A stretch of DNA of 64,000 bases from Desulfofundulus thermobenzoicus (GTDB lineage Bacteria; Bacillota; Desulfotomaculia; Desulfotomaculales; Desulfovirgulaceae): positions 1 through 64,000 of the forward strand of contig NZ_WHYR01000003.1 in NCBI RefSeq assembly GCF_009428905.1. Direction: 5' to 3'. This document shows, piece after piece, positions 7,154 to 15,882 of the stretch. Position numbers and translations under genes: made by a program. The notes below the pieces were generated by a model that saw only the letters and a program-made list of their open reading frames with translations, was not told where the DNA came from and ran no database searches. Numbering within the stretch: position 1 is the first letter of the stretch; each line of letters opens with the position of its first letter.

Positions 7154-8872
7154 TTAGAACTGCCCCCGGGTGGTGTAACGGGTATGCAGCAGCTCGTGGG
7201 ATTTGTGACCCAGGGGTTTTCCCAGAAATTCCCGGTAAAGCACCTGCACGGCCGGGTTTTCATGGGATTTGCGCAGGGGCATTTCCCGGTCCGCATGGTA
7301 GATGCCGGCAATGCGTTTGGCCCTGATTTCCCGGTTGGTGGGAATGGGCTGGCCGCCGCCGCCGATGCATCCTCCCGGACAGCACATGATTTCAATAAAG
7401 TGATAATCCTTTTCCCCGCTGGTTACCGCGTCCAGTACCCGGCGGGCGTTGCCCAGGCCGTGGGCCACGGCCACCTTTAGTGTGGTGCCGTTTAAACTGA
7501 CTGCCGCTTCCTTGACCCCCTCCAGGCCGCGCACTTCTTCAAAGTCCAGGGAGGACAGGCTCTGGCCGGTGACCAGTTCGTAGGCCGTACGCAGGGCCGC
7601 TTCCATGACGCCGCCGGTGGCCCCGAAAATAACCCCGGCTCCGGTGGAGATGCCCAGGGGGTCGTCATACTCTTCTTCCGGCAGACTGTCAAAATCAATA
7701 CCCGCCTGCTTGAGCATCTTGCCCAATTCCCGGGTGGTCAGGGCCACGTCCACATCCCGGTAACCGCTGCTGTTCATCTCCGGCCGCTGCGCCTCGTATT
7801 TTTTGGCCGTGCAGGGCATGATGGAGACCACAAAGATACTGGCCGGGTCAATGCCCGCCTTTTGAGCGTAGTAGGTTTTGGCCAGGGCGCCGAACATCTG
7901 CTGGGGTGACTTGCAGGTGGAGAGGTTGGGCAGCAACTGGGGGTAAAAATGTTCAATGAATTTAATCCAGCCCGGGCTGCAGGAAGTGATCAGCGGCAGT
8001 CGCCCTTCGTTTTGCAACCGGTGAATTAATTCGCTACCCTCTTCCATAATGGTCAGATCTGCGGTAAAATCAGTATCAAAGACCCGGTCGAATCCCAGCC
8101 GCCTTAAAGCGGCCACCAGTTTACCGGTGACCACGCTGCCCGGCTCCAGGCCGAACATTTCGCCAATACTAACCCTTACGGCCGGGGCAGTTTGCACCAC
8201 CACATGTTTTCCCGGGTCGGCCAGAGCGGCCCATACTTCCGCCGTCTGGTCCCGTTCGTGAATGGCCGCCGTGGGACAGACCAGGGAACACTGGCCGCAG
8301 TTTACACAGGATACATCCCCCAGGGGGGCCAGGAAGGCCGGGGCCACCACCGTATCAAAGCCCCTTTCCTGTACAGAGATGGCGCTGACCCCCTGCACCT
8401 TTTCACAAACGGCCACGCAGCGCCGGCAGAGGACGCATTTGCGGGGTTCGCGGATAATGGCCGGGCTGGAGTCGTCGGTATCGTAAGGAGTAATTTCCCC
8501 GGCAAAGCGGATTTCCTCCACCCCCAGCTCGGCGGCCAGTTGCTGCAGTTCGCAGTTGGTATTCCGGGGACAGGTCAGGCACTCCTGGGGATGATTGGAC
8601 AGGAGCAGTTCCAGATTTAAACGGCGGGCCTGTCTGACCGCCGGGGTATTGGTATGCACGACCATCCCGTCGACCACCTGGGCCACGCAGGCCGGCTGCA
8701 GTGCCCGGGCTCCCTCCACTTCCACCAGGCACAGGCGGCAGGCACCGATGATATTTAACTCTTCCAGGTAACAAAGGGTGGGGATCCTGATCCCTGCTTT
8801 CTGGGCGGCGGTCAGGATGGTGGAGCCTGCTTCCACCTGTACCGGCTGCCCGTCAATGGTTAAAGTGAGCAT
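7154..8872 (-). CDS. hndD: NAD(P)-linked [FeFe]-hydrogenase catalytic subunit (HndD/HydA type)
   Basis: A 572-residue hydrogenase. Domains in order: N-terminal [2Fe-2S] ferredoxin (C34, C45, C48, C62), a His-Cys3 [4Fe-4S] site (H94, C98, C101, C107), two [4Fe-4S] clusters (C146-C156 and C189-C199), then the H-cluster domain with TSCSPGW (296-302), MPCTAKKYE (352-360) and CCPGGCIGGGGQP (497-509). L1 is the TSCSP rather than the TSCCP form, a variant I believe occurs in multisubunit enzymes. It catalyses reversible H2 oxidation inside a soluble complex with HndA, HndB and HndC, which passes electrons to NAD(P) and, in bifurcating members, ferredoxin. It is the last gene of the operon, 21 bases after hndC. 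Confidence 0.95.
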   Translation of the reverse strand: MLTLTIDGQPVQVEAGSTILTAAQKAGIRIPTLCYLEELNIIGACRLCLVEVEGARALQPACVAQVVDGMVVHTNTPAVRQARRLNLELLLSNHPQECLTCPRNTNCELQQLAAELGVEEIRFAGEITPYDTDDSSPAIIREPRKCVLCRRCVAVCEKVQGVSAISVQERGFDTVVAPAFLAPLGDVSCVNCGQCSLVCPTAAIHERDQTAEVWAALADPGKHVVVQTAPAVRVSIGEMFGLEPGSVVTGKLVAALRRLGFDRVFDTDFTADLTIMEEGSELIHRLQNEGRLPLITSCSPGWIKFIEHFYPQLLPNLSTCKSPQQMFGALAKTYYAQKAGIDPASIFVVSIMPCTAKKYEAQRPEMNSSGYRDVDVALTTRELGKMLKQAGIDFDSLPEEEYDDPLGISTGAGVIFGATGGVMEAALRTAYELVTGQSLSSLDFEEVRGLEGVKEAAVSLNGTTLKVAVAHGLGNARRVLDAVTSGEKDYHFIEIMCCPGGCIGGGGQPIPTNREIRAKRIAGIYHADREMPLRKSHENPAVQVLYREFLGKPLGHKSHELLHTRYTTRGQF

Positions 8873-8893
8873 ATCCTTCCCTCCAAACCCTCG

Positions 8894-10687
8894 CTACAGG
8901 GTATAAATGGCTTTGAATTTACATTTTTCCATGCAGGTGCCGCACCGCAAACATTTCTCCACATCTATCCGGTGCGGTTTCTTTTTTTCTCCGGAAACGG
9001 CGCCGGCGGGGCAGACCAGGGCGCAGCGCCCGCAGCCGTTGCATTTCTCTGTATCGATGGCATATACGGTCAGTGCCCGACAGACATGGGCCGGACAACG
9101 TTTTTCATAAATGTGGGCCTCATATTCCTCCCGGAAATGGCGGATAGTGCTCAGCACCGGGTTGGGCGCCGTTTGCCCCAGGCCGCACAGTGCCGAGGCC
9201 TTGATCCCCCGGCCCAGTTCTTCCAGCAACTCAATATCCCCGTCCCGGCCCTGCCCGCAGGTGATGCGCTCCAGTATTTCCAGCATTCTCTTGGTGCCCA
9301 CCCGGCAGGGAGAACATTTGCCGCAGGATTCGTCCTGCACAAATTCCACAAAGAAACGGGCCAGGTCCACCATGCAGGTATCCTCATCCATGATGATCAT
9401 CCCGCCGGAACCCATGATGGCTCCCAGTTGGGTCAGGGACTCGTAATCCACGGGCGTATCAAGATACTGGGCCGGGATACAGCCCCCCGACGGTCCTCCC
9501 GTTTGGGCGGCTTTAAACTGCTTGCCCCCGGGAATGCCCCCACCGATGTCAAAAATGATTTCCCTTAGTGTAGTGCCCATGGGTACTTCCACCAGGCCGG
9601 TGTTATTGACCTTGCCGGCCAGGGCAAATACCTTGGTGCCCTTGCTTTTTTCCGTGCCGATGGAGGCAAACCATTCCGGTCCATTGAGAATAATGGGTGG
9701 TATGTTGGCCCATGTTTCCACATTGTTAATTACTGTCGGTTTACCCCAGAGACCTCCCTGGGCCGGGAAGGGTGGCTTGGGCCTTGGTTCTCCCCGCTGT
9801 CCTTCAATGGAAGCCAGCAGGGCCGTTTCCTCCCCGCAGACAAAGGCACCGGCGCCCACCCGGATTTCCACATCAAAATCAAATCCCGTACCAAAAATGT
9901 TTTCCCCCAGCAGACCATACTCCCGGGCCTGCCGGATGGCCAGATCCAGCCTCTGCACCGCCAGGGGGTATTCCGCCCGCACATAAACATAGCCCTGACG
10001 GGAGCCGATGGCATAGCCGCAGATGGCCATGGCTTCCAGAACGCTGTGGGGATCTCCCTCCAGTATGCTGCGGTCCATAAATGCCCCCGGGTCTCCCTCA
10101 TCGGCGTTGCAGACCACATATTTGGGGCTGCCTGCAGCCTTTGCTGAAAATTCCCATTTAAGCCCGGTGGGAAAACCGGCACCACCCCGTCCCCGCAGAC
10201 CGGATCTTTTAATACATTCAATCACTTCCTGGGGTGTCATGGTAGAAAGGACCTTTCCTAATGCCCGGTAGCCGTCCCGGGCGATGTACTCTTCCACCGA
10301 TTCGGGGTTGATGATCCCGGTGTTGCGCAGGGCAATGCGGGTCTGTTTCTTAAAGAAATCGATTTGATCGGAAGTAATGGCTTTCTCCCCGGTATCCGGT
10401 GCCTGGTAGACCAACCGCTGGACCACGCGACCCTTTAACAAATGCTCTTCGGCAATTTCCACCGCGTCGGCCGGTTTTAATTGCCGGTAGAAAACTCCTT
10501 CCGGATAGACCACTATCACCGGTCCCAGGTCACAGGGGCCCATGCAACCGGTTTCCACCACTTTAACTTCCCTTTCCAGTCCCAGTCTGGCGATGCTTTC
10601 CACCAGTGCTTGCTCCACCGACTTGCAGTCCGAGGAGATGCACCCGGCACCGGCGCAGACCAGCACGTGTGATCTGTACAGTTGCAT
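8894..10687 (-). CDS. hndC: Hydrogenase diaphorase subunit (HndC, NuoF-like)
   Basis: A 597-residue flavoprotein. It has an N-terminal thioredoxin-like [2Fe-2S] domain (residues 1-100, [11 protein letters not shown] and CMGPCDLGP), the NuoF core with the glycine-rich FMN/NADH sites ([34 protein letters not shown]), the N3-type cluster motif [13 protein letters not shown], and a C-terminal pair of [4Fe-4S] clusters ([23 protein letters not shown]). It is the NAD(P)H-oxidising/reducing subunit of the hydrogenase. Its ATG at 10687 is 15 bases after hndB. The same architecture recurs at 58872-60743. Confidence 0.94.
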   Translation of the reverse strand: MQLYRSHVLVCAGAGCISSDCKSVEQALVESIARLGLEREVKVVETGCMGPCDLGPVIVVYPEGVFYRQLKPADAVEIAEEHLLKGRVVQRLVYQAPDTGEKAITSDQIDFFKKQTRIALRNTGIINPESVEEYIARDGYRALGKVLSTMTPQEVIECIKRSGLRGRGGAGFPTGLKWEFSAKAAGSPKYVVCNADEGDPGAFMDRSILEGDPHSVLEAMAICGYAIGSRQGYVYVRAEYPLAVQRLDLAIRQAREYGLLGENIFGTGFDFDVEIRVGAGAFVCGEETALLASIEGQRGEPRPKPPFPAQGGLWGKPTVINNVETWANIPPIILNGPEWFASIGTEKSKGTKVFALAGKVNNTGLVEVPMGTTLREIIFDIGGGIPGGKQFKAAQTGGPSGGCIPAQYLDTPVDYESLTQLGAIMGSGGMIIMDEDTCMVDLARFFVEFVQDESCGKCSPCRVGTKRMLEILERITCGQGRDGDIELLEELGRGIKASALCGLGQTAPNPVLSTIRHFREEYEAHIYEKRCPAHVCRALTVYAIDTEKCNGCGRCALVCPAGAVSGEKKKPHRIDVEKCLRCGTCMEKCKFKAIYTL

Positions 10688-10702
10688 TTCCCTTTAGCCC
10701 TC

Positions 10703-11065
10703 CTACTTGGAAAGAATGGTCCACTCCTTGATGATCTGTCCATGCACCAGGTGTTCCAGGACAATCTCCCGGGCCTTCTGGCTGTCCACGTGGACGTAAG
10801 TCACCTTGTCCCGCCCGGGCCGTTCCACTTCCACCAGGGGTTCATAATGACACAGTCCGGCACAGCCCGTCTGGGCGACGGTGACCCCTTTGAGCCCCCG
10901 TTTGTTGATTTCTTCCAGGAGGGCGGTGATTACCTCCCGGGCGCCGGCCGCAATACCACAGGTGCCCATGGTGACCACCACCTTTACCTCCTGCTCCCCT
11001 TCCCGGATCTGCATTTCTTTCTGCAATTGTTCCCGGAGCTTATCCAGCTCTTCGAGCGATTTCAT
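10703..11065 (-). CDS. hndB: [2Fe-2S] ferredoxin-like hydrogenase subunit HndB
   Basis: A 120-residue thioredoxin-like ferredoxin with cysteines in MGTCGIAAGA and QTGCAGLCHYEP, the four ligands of a [2Fe-2S] cluster. HndB is the small subunit in tetrameric NADP-reducing hydrogenases. I place the start at ATG 11065 (MKSLEELDKL) because GGAGGTG precedes it at the proper distance; a longer frame to 11143 exists but lacks a site. The gene overlaps the end of the upstream HATPase gene by 26 bases, so translation is probably coupled. Confidence 0.88.
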   Translation of the reverse strand: MKSLEELDKLREQLQKEMQIREGEQEVKVVVTMGTCGIAAGAREVITALLEEINKRGLKGVTVAQTGCAGLCHYEPLVEVERPGRDKVTYVHVDSQKAREIVLEHLVHGQIIKEWTILSK

Positions 11066-11615
11066 AATCGTCACCTCCATGTAAAGCCTGGGTAGTTTCC
11101 GTAAGATACTGGCGCAGCCAGAGTAATATGGTGGGATGATCAAGGGGGACGCTTTTCAGCCTTTTCCGGATTTCCTGGGTCTCCAGCTTCACCTGCCGCC
11201 CGTTAAAGATGTAGGTGTACTTGAAATCCACATGACTGTTACCGGCCAGCAAGGTGCAGATGGTTTGGGCCATATCCCCCAGGGGCGCCCGGTCCACATG
11301 ATTGTAGGGGAAAGCGGCACAGACCCTGGTTCCCTCCCCGGGTTTGCTTTCAATGAGCATCTCGCCGCCGCATTGTTCCACGGCCGCCCGCAACAACGGG
11401 AATCCCAGGCCCACTTTTTTACCGCTTTTGGTGGTAAAAAAGGGGTCCTCCAGCCGGCGCAACACCTGGGGAGACATTCCCCAGCCATTGTCAGCCACGG
11501 TGAAACGGCATATATTCTGCTCCGTGTCCTCTTCCACGGTGATGTTGATAGCGGTTGCCCCGGCTTCCAGGGAATTTCTGGCTATATCCAGGATGTGATA
11601 GGCCAGCTCTTCCAT
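11040..11615 (-). CDS. Stand-alone HATPase domain protein of the hydrogenase operon
   Basis: A 191-residue protein made almost only of a GHKL ATPase domain: N-box DIARNSLEAGA (about 12-22), G1 box DNGWGMS, and G2-like box GLGFPLLRAA. It resembles histidine kinases and anti-sigma factors but has no dimerisation/phosphoacceptor histidine domain and no membrane segment. The C-terminal about 60 residues are family-specific. It lies between hndA and hndB, and proteins like it are commonly found in hnd/hyd operons of clostridia, so a regulatory role linked to the hydrogenase is likely; its partner is unknown. Confidence 0.82.
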   Translation of the reverse strand: MEELAYHILDIARNSLEAGATAINITVEEDTEQNICRFTVADNGWGMSPQVLRRLEDPFFTTKSGKKVGLGFPLLRAAVEQCGGEMLIESKPGEGTRVCAAFPYNHVDRAPLGDMAQTICTLLAGNSHVDFKYTYIFNGRQVKLETQEIRKRLKSVPLDHPTILLWLRQYLTETTQALHGGDDYEIARRAG

Positions 11616-11670
11616 ACATCCCCCTCCTTGAAATGGTCGTTGATGGAATACCGCTTGAAACCGGCAGGGT

Positions 11671-12168
11671 TTATTTGTTTGAGGACGCCTGACGGTAATT
11701 GTCCAGGACCTCTTTCAAGCGGGCGGGAACCAGCCGGGCATGAACATCCTGGTCCACCGTGATTACCGGCCCGAGCCCACAGGCCCCCAGACAGCGGACC
11801 ACTTCCAGGGAGAACTCTCCGTCATCGGTGGTATCCCCCGGTTTTAAACCCATTTCTTCCTGCAACTGGTTGAGCAGTTGGCCGGCACCCCGGACATAAC
11901 AGGCCGTGCCCTTACAAACGCTGATCTGGTGTTTACCCTTGGGTTTGGTGGTAAAGAAAGAGTAAAAAGAAACCACTCCATAAACCCGGCTCAATGGAAC
12001 ATTCAGGGTCAGGGAAACTTTTTTGAGCACTTCCTTAGGTAAATAACCGTAGATATTCTGGGCCTGGTGTAAAACCTGGATCAGGGCGCCGGGCTGCCCC
12101 CGGTGCCTTTGCAGTAACTCTTCCAGCTTTCGGGTCAATTCACCACCACATGTACATGCCGTTCCCAT
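11671..12168 (-). CDS. hndA: Hydrogenase subunit HndA (NuoE-like, [2Fe-2S])
   Basis: A 165-residue NuoE/24-kDa-type subunit. The helical N-terminal part (LEELLQRHRG to YGYLPKEVLKKV) precedes a thioredoxin-like [2Fe-2S] domain with CKGTACYVRGA and CLGACGLGPV as ligand regions. It passes electrons between HndC and the hydrogenase. I take ATG 12168 (MGTACTCGGE) as the start since GAGGAGG lies just before it; an upstream in-frame ATG at 12207 lacks such a site. An extra CTC motif at residues 5-7 (C5, C7) is unusual. Confidence 0.92.
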   Translation of the reverse strand: MGTACTCGGELTRKLEELLQRHRGQPGALIQVLHQAQNIYGYLPKEVLKKVSLTLNVPLSRVYGVVSFYSFFTTKPKGKHQISVCKGTACYVRGAGQLLNQLQEEMGLKPGDTTDDGEFSLEVVRCLGACGLGPVITVDQDVHARLVPARLKEVLDNYRQASSNK

Positions 12169-12249
12169 TTTTATCCTCCTCAAAATAGTCATCGGTTTTC
12201 CTGTCATTAAATACTGCCACTATTCTTTTATTTGCGAATATTTCATCCA

Positions 12250-12645
12250 TCACCCCCTTTCCCGGTGACCATGGCATGGTTTTTGCAAAAGCCAGTACAG
12301 CTTTCCGGCGGCCGTAAAGTTGTCCAGAGGGGTGGAAAATAGGAGCAGCTGTTCCTTCATAGCGGCCTCAATGGTATCGGGGTTGGGAACCCGTCCTCCG
12401 GAAATAATCACTCCGGCCAGCCCGGTCAGGGAGGCCACCGCCACCACATTGCGATGCCTTTGAATGGTGATCCACAGGTTCCCCGGCTGTGCTCTGGCCA
12501 GCACGTCACTGAGCAGATCACCACAGTAGGCCCCGGTTATTTCCCGGTTGCCGTCCATGGGTGTGTAGGGGGTTAAATGCAGGGTCTTGATAATTTCTTC
12601 CCATGTGTTCAGCTTTCCCCATTCCCTTCCTTGCCCTGTTTCCAC
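12250..12645 (-). CDS. DRTGG-domain-like protein, second copy of the hydrogenase operon
   Basis: A 131-residue protein whose core (YCGDLLSDVLARAQPGN, WITIQRHRNVVAVASLTGLA, GVIISGGRVPNPDTIEAA) has the pattern of the DRTGG family, a ligand-binding-like domain also found in HPr kinase and phosphotransacetylase-type proteins. It overlaps the end of the HydS gene by 37 bases. The start is uncertain: GTG at 12645 is the first in-frame start, with only a poorly spaced AGGGAG. Together with the DRTGG protein at 13970 it frames HydS. Its molecular function is not known to me. Confidence 0.65.
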   Translation of the reverse strand: METGQGREWGKLNTWEEIIKTLHLTPYTPMDGNREITGAYCGDLLSDVLARAQPGNLWITIQRHRNVVAVASLTGLAGVIISGGRVPNPDTIEAAMKEQLLLFSTPLDNFTAAGKLYWLLQKPCHGHRERG

Positions 12646-13940
12646 TCCCTGCCCATGGCCGGGGGTTGTTTTTGGGCCAGCTCCACCATTTCCGCCGCCA
12701 GCAACTGCAGCCGTTCCCGCAGTTCAAAGATACAGTAACTGCGCTGGGCATAGCCCTGGACGATGTCTTCGGCCAGGGCGCGGCAACTGGGTGATCCGCA
12801 GGATCCACAGTCCAGTCCGGGGAGTTCCCGGTGGATTTTCTCCGCTTCCTCCAGCCTGGTCAGGGCCAGCTGTACGTCGCCGGCCAGCTTGAGGGCGGGC
12901 CGGGGTAAAATGGGGGCATCCAGCCGGTAATAGGCGGTGTCCCGGGGAAAGGTTACGGTTTCTTCCGGGTGGCTGTATGCCTTAACCAGGTTACGCATTC
13001 TCACCCGGGCTACGAAGGGGTTTTGCGGCACCAGGGGGCCGCCGATGCAACCGCCGGTGCAGGCCTGGGCTTCCAGGTAATCTATATCCGTGAGACCCCC
13101 CCGTTCTATTTCCTCCAGAACACTGATTACGCTGTGTATCCCGTCCACGGCTAAAAGGGATCCTGTTTTTATGGCCTCATTTTCCCCTCCCGTCCGCCCC
13201 CAGCCGATGCCCAGGCCCGAGGCCAGGGGATTCAGCCGGGGGGATGATGGTGTTTCCAGCCGCCGCAGGATCTCGCCGTAGATCAGGGACATGGAAATGG
13301 CCCCGTCCACATTGGATTTTCCGCTGAAGGGTTGTTTTACCGCCGTTACCTTGGCCGGACAGGGAGTGATGAAAAAGATGCCCACTTCCCCGGGAGAAAG
13401 GCCATGTTCCCGGCAGGCCTTCTGCCGGGCCAGCCTCCCGGCAATTTCCATGGGGGATTCAATGGGGATAATATGCTCCAGCAGGCTGTGAAAGCGCACC
13501 TGCATCAGCCGGATCACGGCCGGGCAGGCGGAGGAAATCAACGGCCGGGGGTGGACCCCCTTTAAGTACTCCCGGATGGCCCAGGAAACGGCCTCTGCCG
13601 CCACCGGCACTTCAAAGACGGCATCAAAGCCCAGGGTTAAAAGGCCGCCCAAAACCACTTCCGGAGGGATTTCCGGCTTGAACTGACCATAAAAGGAAGG
13701 GGCCGGCAGGGCAATGGTATATTTATAATCCCCCAGTTTTTCCAGGCCGTCGGTAATGGCCAGCTTGGCCTGGTTGGGGCAAACACGAATGCATTCCCCG
13801 CAGTCTATGCAGCGTTCCTCTATGATACGGGCTTTACCTTTGCGCACCCGGATGGCTTCCGTGGGGCAATGTTTGATGCAGTTGGTGCAACCCTTGCATT
13901 TTTCCTCATCGAGCCTGACGGAGTGGAAGTATTTTTGCAC
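12609..13940 (-). CDS. HydS-like sensory [FeFe]-hydrogenase (group C/D)
   Basis: A 443-residue protein with two N-terminal [4Fe-4S] clusters (CKGCTNCIKHCP, CIDCGECIRVCP), an H-cluster domain with changed motifs, and a C-terminal Fe-S domain (C378, C381, C386, C403; CGSCGSPSC). L1 reads SSACPAV (136-142): alanine replaces the cysteine that relays protons in catalytic enzymes. L2 is TPCPAKVTA (192-200), lacking the usual glutamate; L3 is EAQACTGGCIGGP (290-302). These are hallmarks of putative sensory hydrogenases, thought to sense H2 rather than turn it over quickly. There is no PAS domain. Start chosen at GTG 13940 (GGTGAG six bases before), 29 bases after the upstream stop; a longer frame to 14009 overlaps that gene. 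Confidence 0.85.
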   Translation of the reverse strand: MQKYFHSVRLDEEKCKGCTNCIKHCPTEAIRVRKGKARIIEERCIDCGECIRVCPNQAKLAITDGLEKLGDYKYTIALPAPSFYGQFKPEIPPEVVLGGLLTLGFDAVFEVPVAAEAVSWAIREYLKGVHPRPLISSACPAVIRLMQVRFHSLLEHIIPIESPMEIAGRLARQKACREHGLSPGEVGIFFITPCPAKVTAVKQPFSGKSNVDGAISMSLIYGEILRRLETPSSPRLNPLASGLGIGWGRTGGENEAIKTGSLLAVDGIHSVISVLEEIERGGLTDIDYLEAQACTGGCIGGPLVPQNPFVARVRMRNLVKAYSHPEETVTFPRDTAYYRLDAPILPRPALKLAGDVQLALTRLEEAEKIHRELPGLDCGSCGSPSCRALAEDIVQGYAQRSYCIFELRERLQLLAAEMVELAQKQPPAMGREWKQGKEGNGES

Positions 13941-13969
13941 CAGTTTCTCACCAACTTTACCGGATATTT

Positions 13970-14311
13970 TCAGGAACTGCGCAGGCCGGCCTGATAGAGG
14001 ATACCGCACGCCTCAAACATAAACATGGGGGTCTTCAGGAGGGGGATTCCCTTCTCCCGGGCCTGGGCGATTATCTCTTCCCCCGGCACCTTGCCCCGGA
14101 CAAAAACAATGGCCCGTGCTTCGATCATTTCCGCGATGCGTATAATTTGAATATTGGTTAATCCGGTGAGCAACAGGCAGTCGGGCCGGGCAAAACACAG
14201 TGAATCGCTGATCAGATCACAGCCGAAGCCGCCGGTTACCTCCAGTTCCAGACGGTCTTTGCCCCAGAGCACATCCGCCCCCAGCAGTTCACGAATCTTT
14301 TTGAGCCTGAT
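13970..14311 (-). CDS. DRTGG-domain protein, first gene of the hydrogenase operon
   Basis: A small DRTGG-family protein (FGCDLISDSLCFARPDCLLL, TGLTNIQIIRIAEMIEARAI, VFVRGKVPGEEI). The first ordinary start codon is GTG 14272 (MLWGKDRLELEV, 100 residues). However, the 13 codons before it encode RLKKIRELLGAD, exactly the kind of N-terminal helix this family has, and they begin with ATC (14309-14311) six bases after AGGTGGG. I therefore suggest a 113-residue protein that may use a rare ATC start; the shorter 13970-14272 version is the conservative alternative. It heads the operon before HydS, so a role in H2 or redox signalling is inferred. Confidence 0.65.
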   Translation of the reverse strand: MRLKKIRELLGADVLWGKDRLELEVTGGFGCDLISDSLCFARPDCLLLTGLTNIQIIRIAEMIEARAIVFVRGKVPGEEIIAQAREKGIPLLKTPMFMFEACGILYQAGLRSS

Positions 14312-14599
14312 GGCTGCCCACCTGCCATAAATAAATTTTAGAGTGAATGGATATGTATTATAATAAATGATTATTGAAATTAATTAGATAATTTTATTAA
14401 ATGAATAATACACGTTTTCAGAACAGCGATACAAGTCCGGCAATGATTAAAATATCAACATTTGGTGGATATTACACGCTCTTATGCGGTTATTCGCTTG
14501 CGTACGAAAAAATTTAATCGGGGAAATTCTCTTTAAAATAATCAAGCCTTGAAATTCTTCCTTATTGTCGGTAGTGACATTTTTTGTCCCCAATGGGTT
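14312..14599. promoter_or_regulatory. AT-rich intergenic region with probable hydrogenase operon promoter
   Basis: Between the hydrogenase operon and rtcB. The part at 14330-14410 is strongly AT-rich for this genome. On the minus strand TATAAT (complement of 14357-14362) lies about 50 bases before the first gene; no good -35 box is visible. I looked for a Rex-type palindrome (TTGTGA-N6-TCACAA) and saw none. Confidence 0.4.
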
Positions 14600-14622
14600 A
14601 AAAAAATCGCCGGAACGGCGAG
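14600..14622 (-). terminator. Terminator of rtcB
   Basis: On the minus strand TCGCCG pairs with CGGCGA across a 3-base loop (14607-14621) and is followed by TTTTTTT. It lies about 95 bases past the rtcB stop. Confidence 0.8.
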
Positions 14623-14715
14623 GGCAAAAGATTTGATTCTGACGTTGATCATCCCGGGGAAAAACCCAAAAGGCTTTTTCGCCGGGGGATCTCGTGTTGT
14701 TGGAATGCCCGACCT

Positions 14716-15879
14716 TCAACCCTTGACCACTCCCAGGGGCTGCAGGCGAACTTTCATTTCCACCAGGTCCTTCTGATCCTCCATGACCTGATCGATGTTC
14801 TTGTAAGCCTGCCGGCACTCCTCGGCCACGTCCCCCTTTCTGGCCTTGAACAGTTCAATTCCCAGGGACTGCATGTCTTTAATCACCGATTCCACGGCAA
14901 TGCGGCGCCTGGCCTCATTGCGGCCCATGACCCTTCCGGCGCCGTGGGAGCAGCTGGAGAAGCTTTCCGGGTGGGCCAGGCCCCGGCAGATGTAGGAGGG
15001 GCTGCCCATGGAGCCGGGAACGATGACCTCGCCCACGGCCCGCACCGCCCCCTTGCGGTGAACCATCACCTGCCGGCCGAAGTGTTTTTCCATGGCTGCG
15101 TAGTTGTGATGCACATCCAGCTGTTTCCCGCAGGCAAACCCGGGCAGTATGGAGCGGCAGATGTCCAGGACCACGTTCATCATGTGCCTGCGGTTTTCCC
15201 GGGCAAACTCCAGGCAATATTCCATGGCGGCCAGATAGTTCTGCCCTTCTTTGCTATCCACGGGCAGGCAGGCCAGCTGCCACTCCCGGGGGATGGGGGA
15301 GCCGGACCTTTCATTTAGCTGGACGGCCAGCCGGTTGTAATAATCGGCCACCTTTTTGCCAAAGTTCCGGGAGCCCGAATGGAGCATGATCCATATGAAA
15401 TCCCGGTCATCCCGCTGGATTTCAATAAAGTGATTGCCCCCGCCCAGGGTGCCCAGCTGATAGCGGGCGTTTTTCAGTTCCTCCCGGATCACCGGTACAT
15501 CGGGGGCGCGGTCAAACAGAGGGCTGTGCTGGGGCTTCTTGTGGTGATTGAACCCGGTGGGAATGGACCGCTGCACCTGGTTTAAAATGTTCCTTAACTT
15601 TGACCGTACATCCTCCACCGTCTGGTTGGTTTTAACAGCCCTTACGCCGCAGCCCACATCCACGCCCACGGCGTTGGGAATGATCACCCCTTCGGTGGCC
15701 AGCACTCCGCCGATGGGCATACCGTATCCCTGGTGAACGTCGGGCATCAGGGCTATGTGAAAACGGGCATGGGGGTGATTGGCCAGGTGGCGGGCCTGCT
15801 CCATGGCTTCCTCTTCCACCAGCCGGGCCCAGACTTTGATGGGTAATTTTTCGGTGTTAATTTCTCTCACTGCCGTCAC
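14716..15879 (-). CDS. rtcB: RtcB-family RNA-splicing ligase
   Basis: A 387-residue RtcB protein, the GTP- and Mn2+-dependent ligase that joins 2',3'-cyclic phosphate or 3'-phosphate RNA ends to 5'-OH ends. Metal and catalytic residues are seen in MPDVHQGYGMPIGGV, GVDVGCGVRAV, GGGNHFIEIQ, MLHSGSRNFG and DVHHNYA, and the histidine that becomes guanylylated is in SCSHGAGRVMGR. The length is of the shorter bacterial form. The ATG at 15879 follows AGAGGTGAC. It stands alone with its own terminator; no archease gene is next to it. Confidence 0.92.
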   Translation of the reverse strand: MTAVREINTEKLPIKVWARLVEEEAMEQARHLANHPHARFHIALMPDVHQGYGMPIGGVLATEGVIIPNAVGVDVGCGVRAVKTNQTVEDVRSKLRNILNQVQRSIPTGFNHHKKPQHSPLFDRAPDVPVIREELKNARYQLGTLGGGNHFIEIQRDDRDFIWIMLHSGSRNFGKKVADYYNRLAVQLNERSGSPIPREWQLACLPVDSKEGQNYLAAMEYCLEFARENRRHMMNVVLDICRSILPGFACGKQLDVHHNYAAMEKHFGRQVMVHRKGAVRAVGEVIVPGSMGSPSYICRGLAHPESFSSCSHGAGRVMGRNEARRRIAVESVIKDMQSLGIELFKARKGDVAEECRQAYKNIDQVMEDQKDLVEMKVRLQPLGVVKG

Positions 15880-15882
15880 CTC

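Noticed and set aside
7154-14311. Rex operators around the hydrogenase operon
   Set aside because: I looked for TTGTGA-N6-TCACAA type palindromes near 14312-14420 and found no convincing match.
14447-14818. 123-codon minus-strand frame at the end of rtcB
   Set aside because: It begins inside rtcB in another frame and reads through its terminator; not protein-like.
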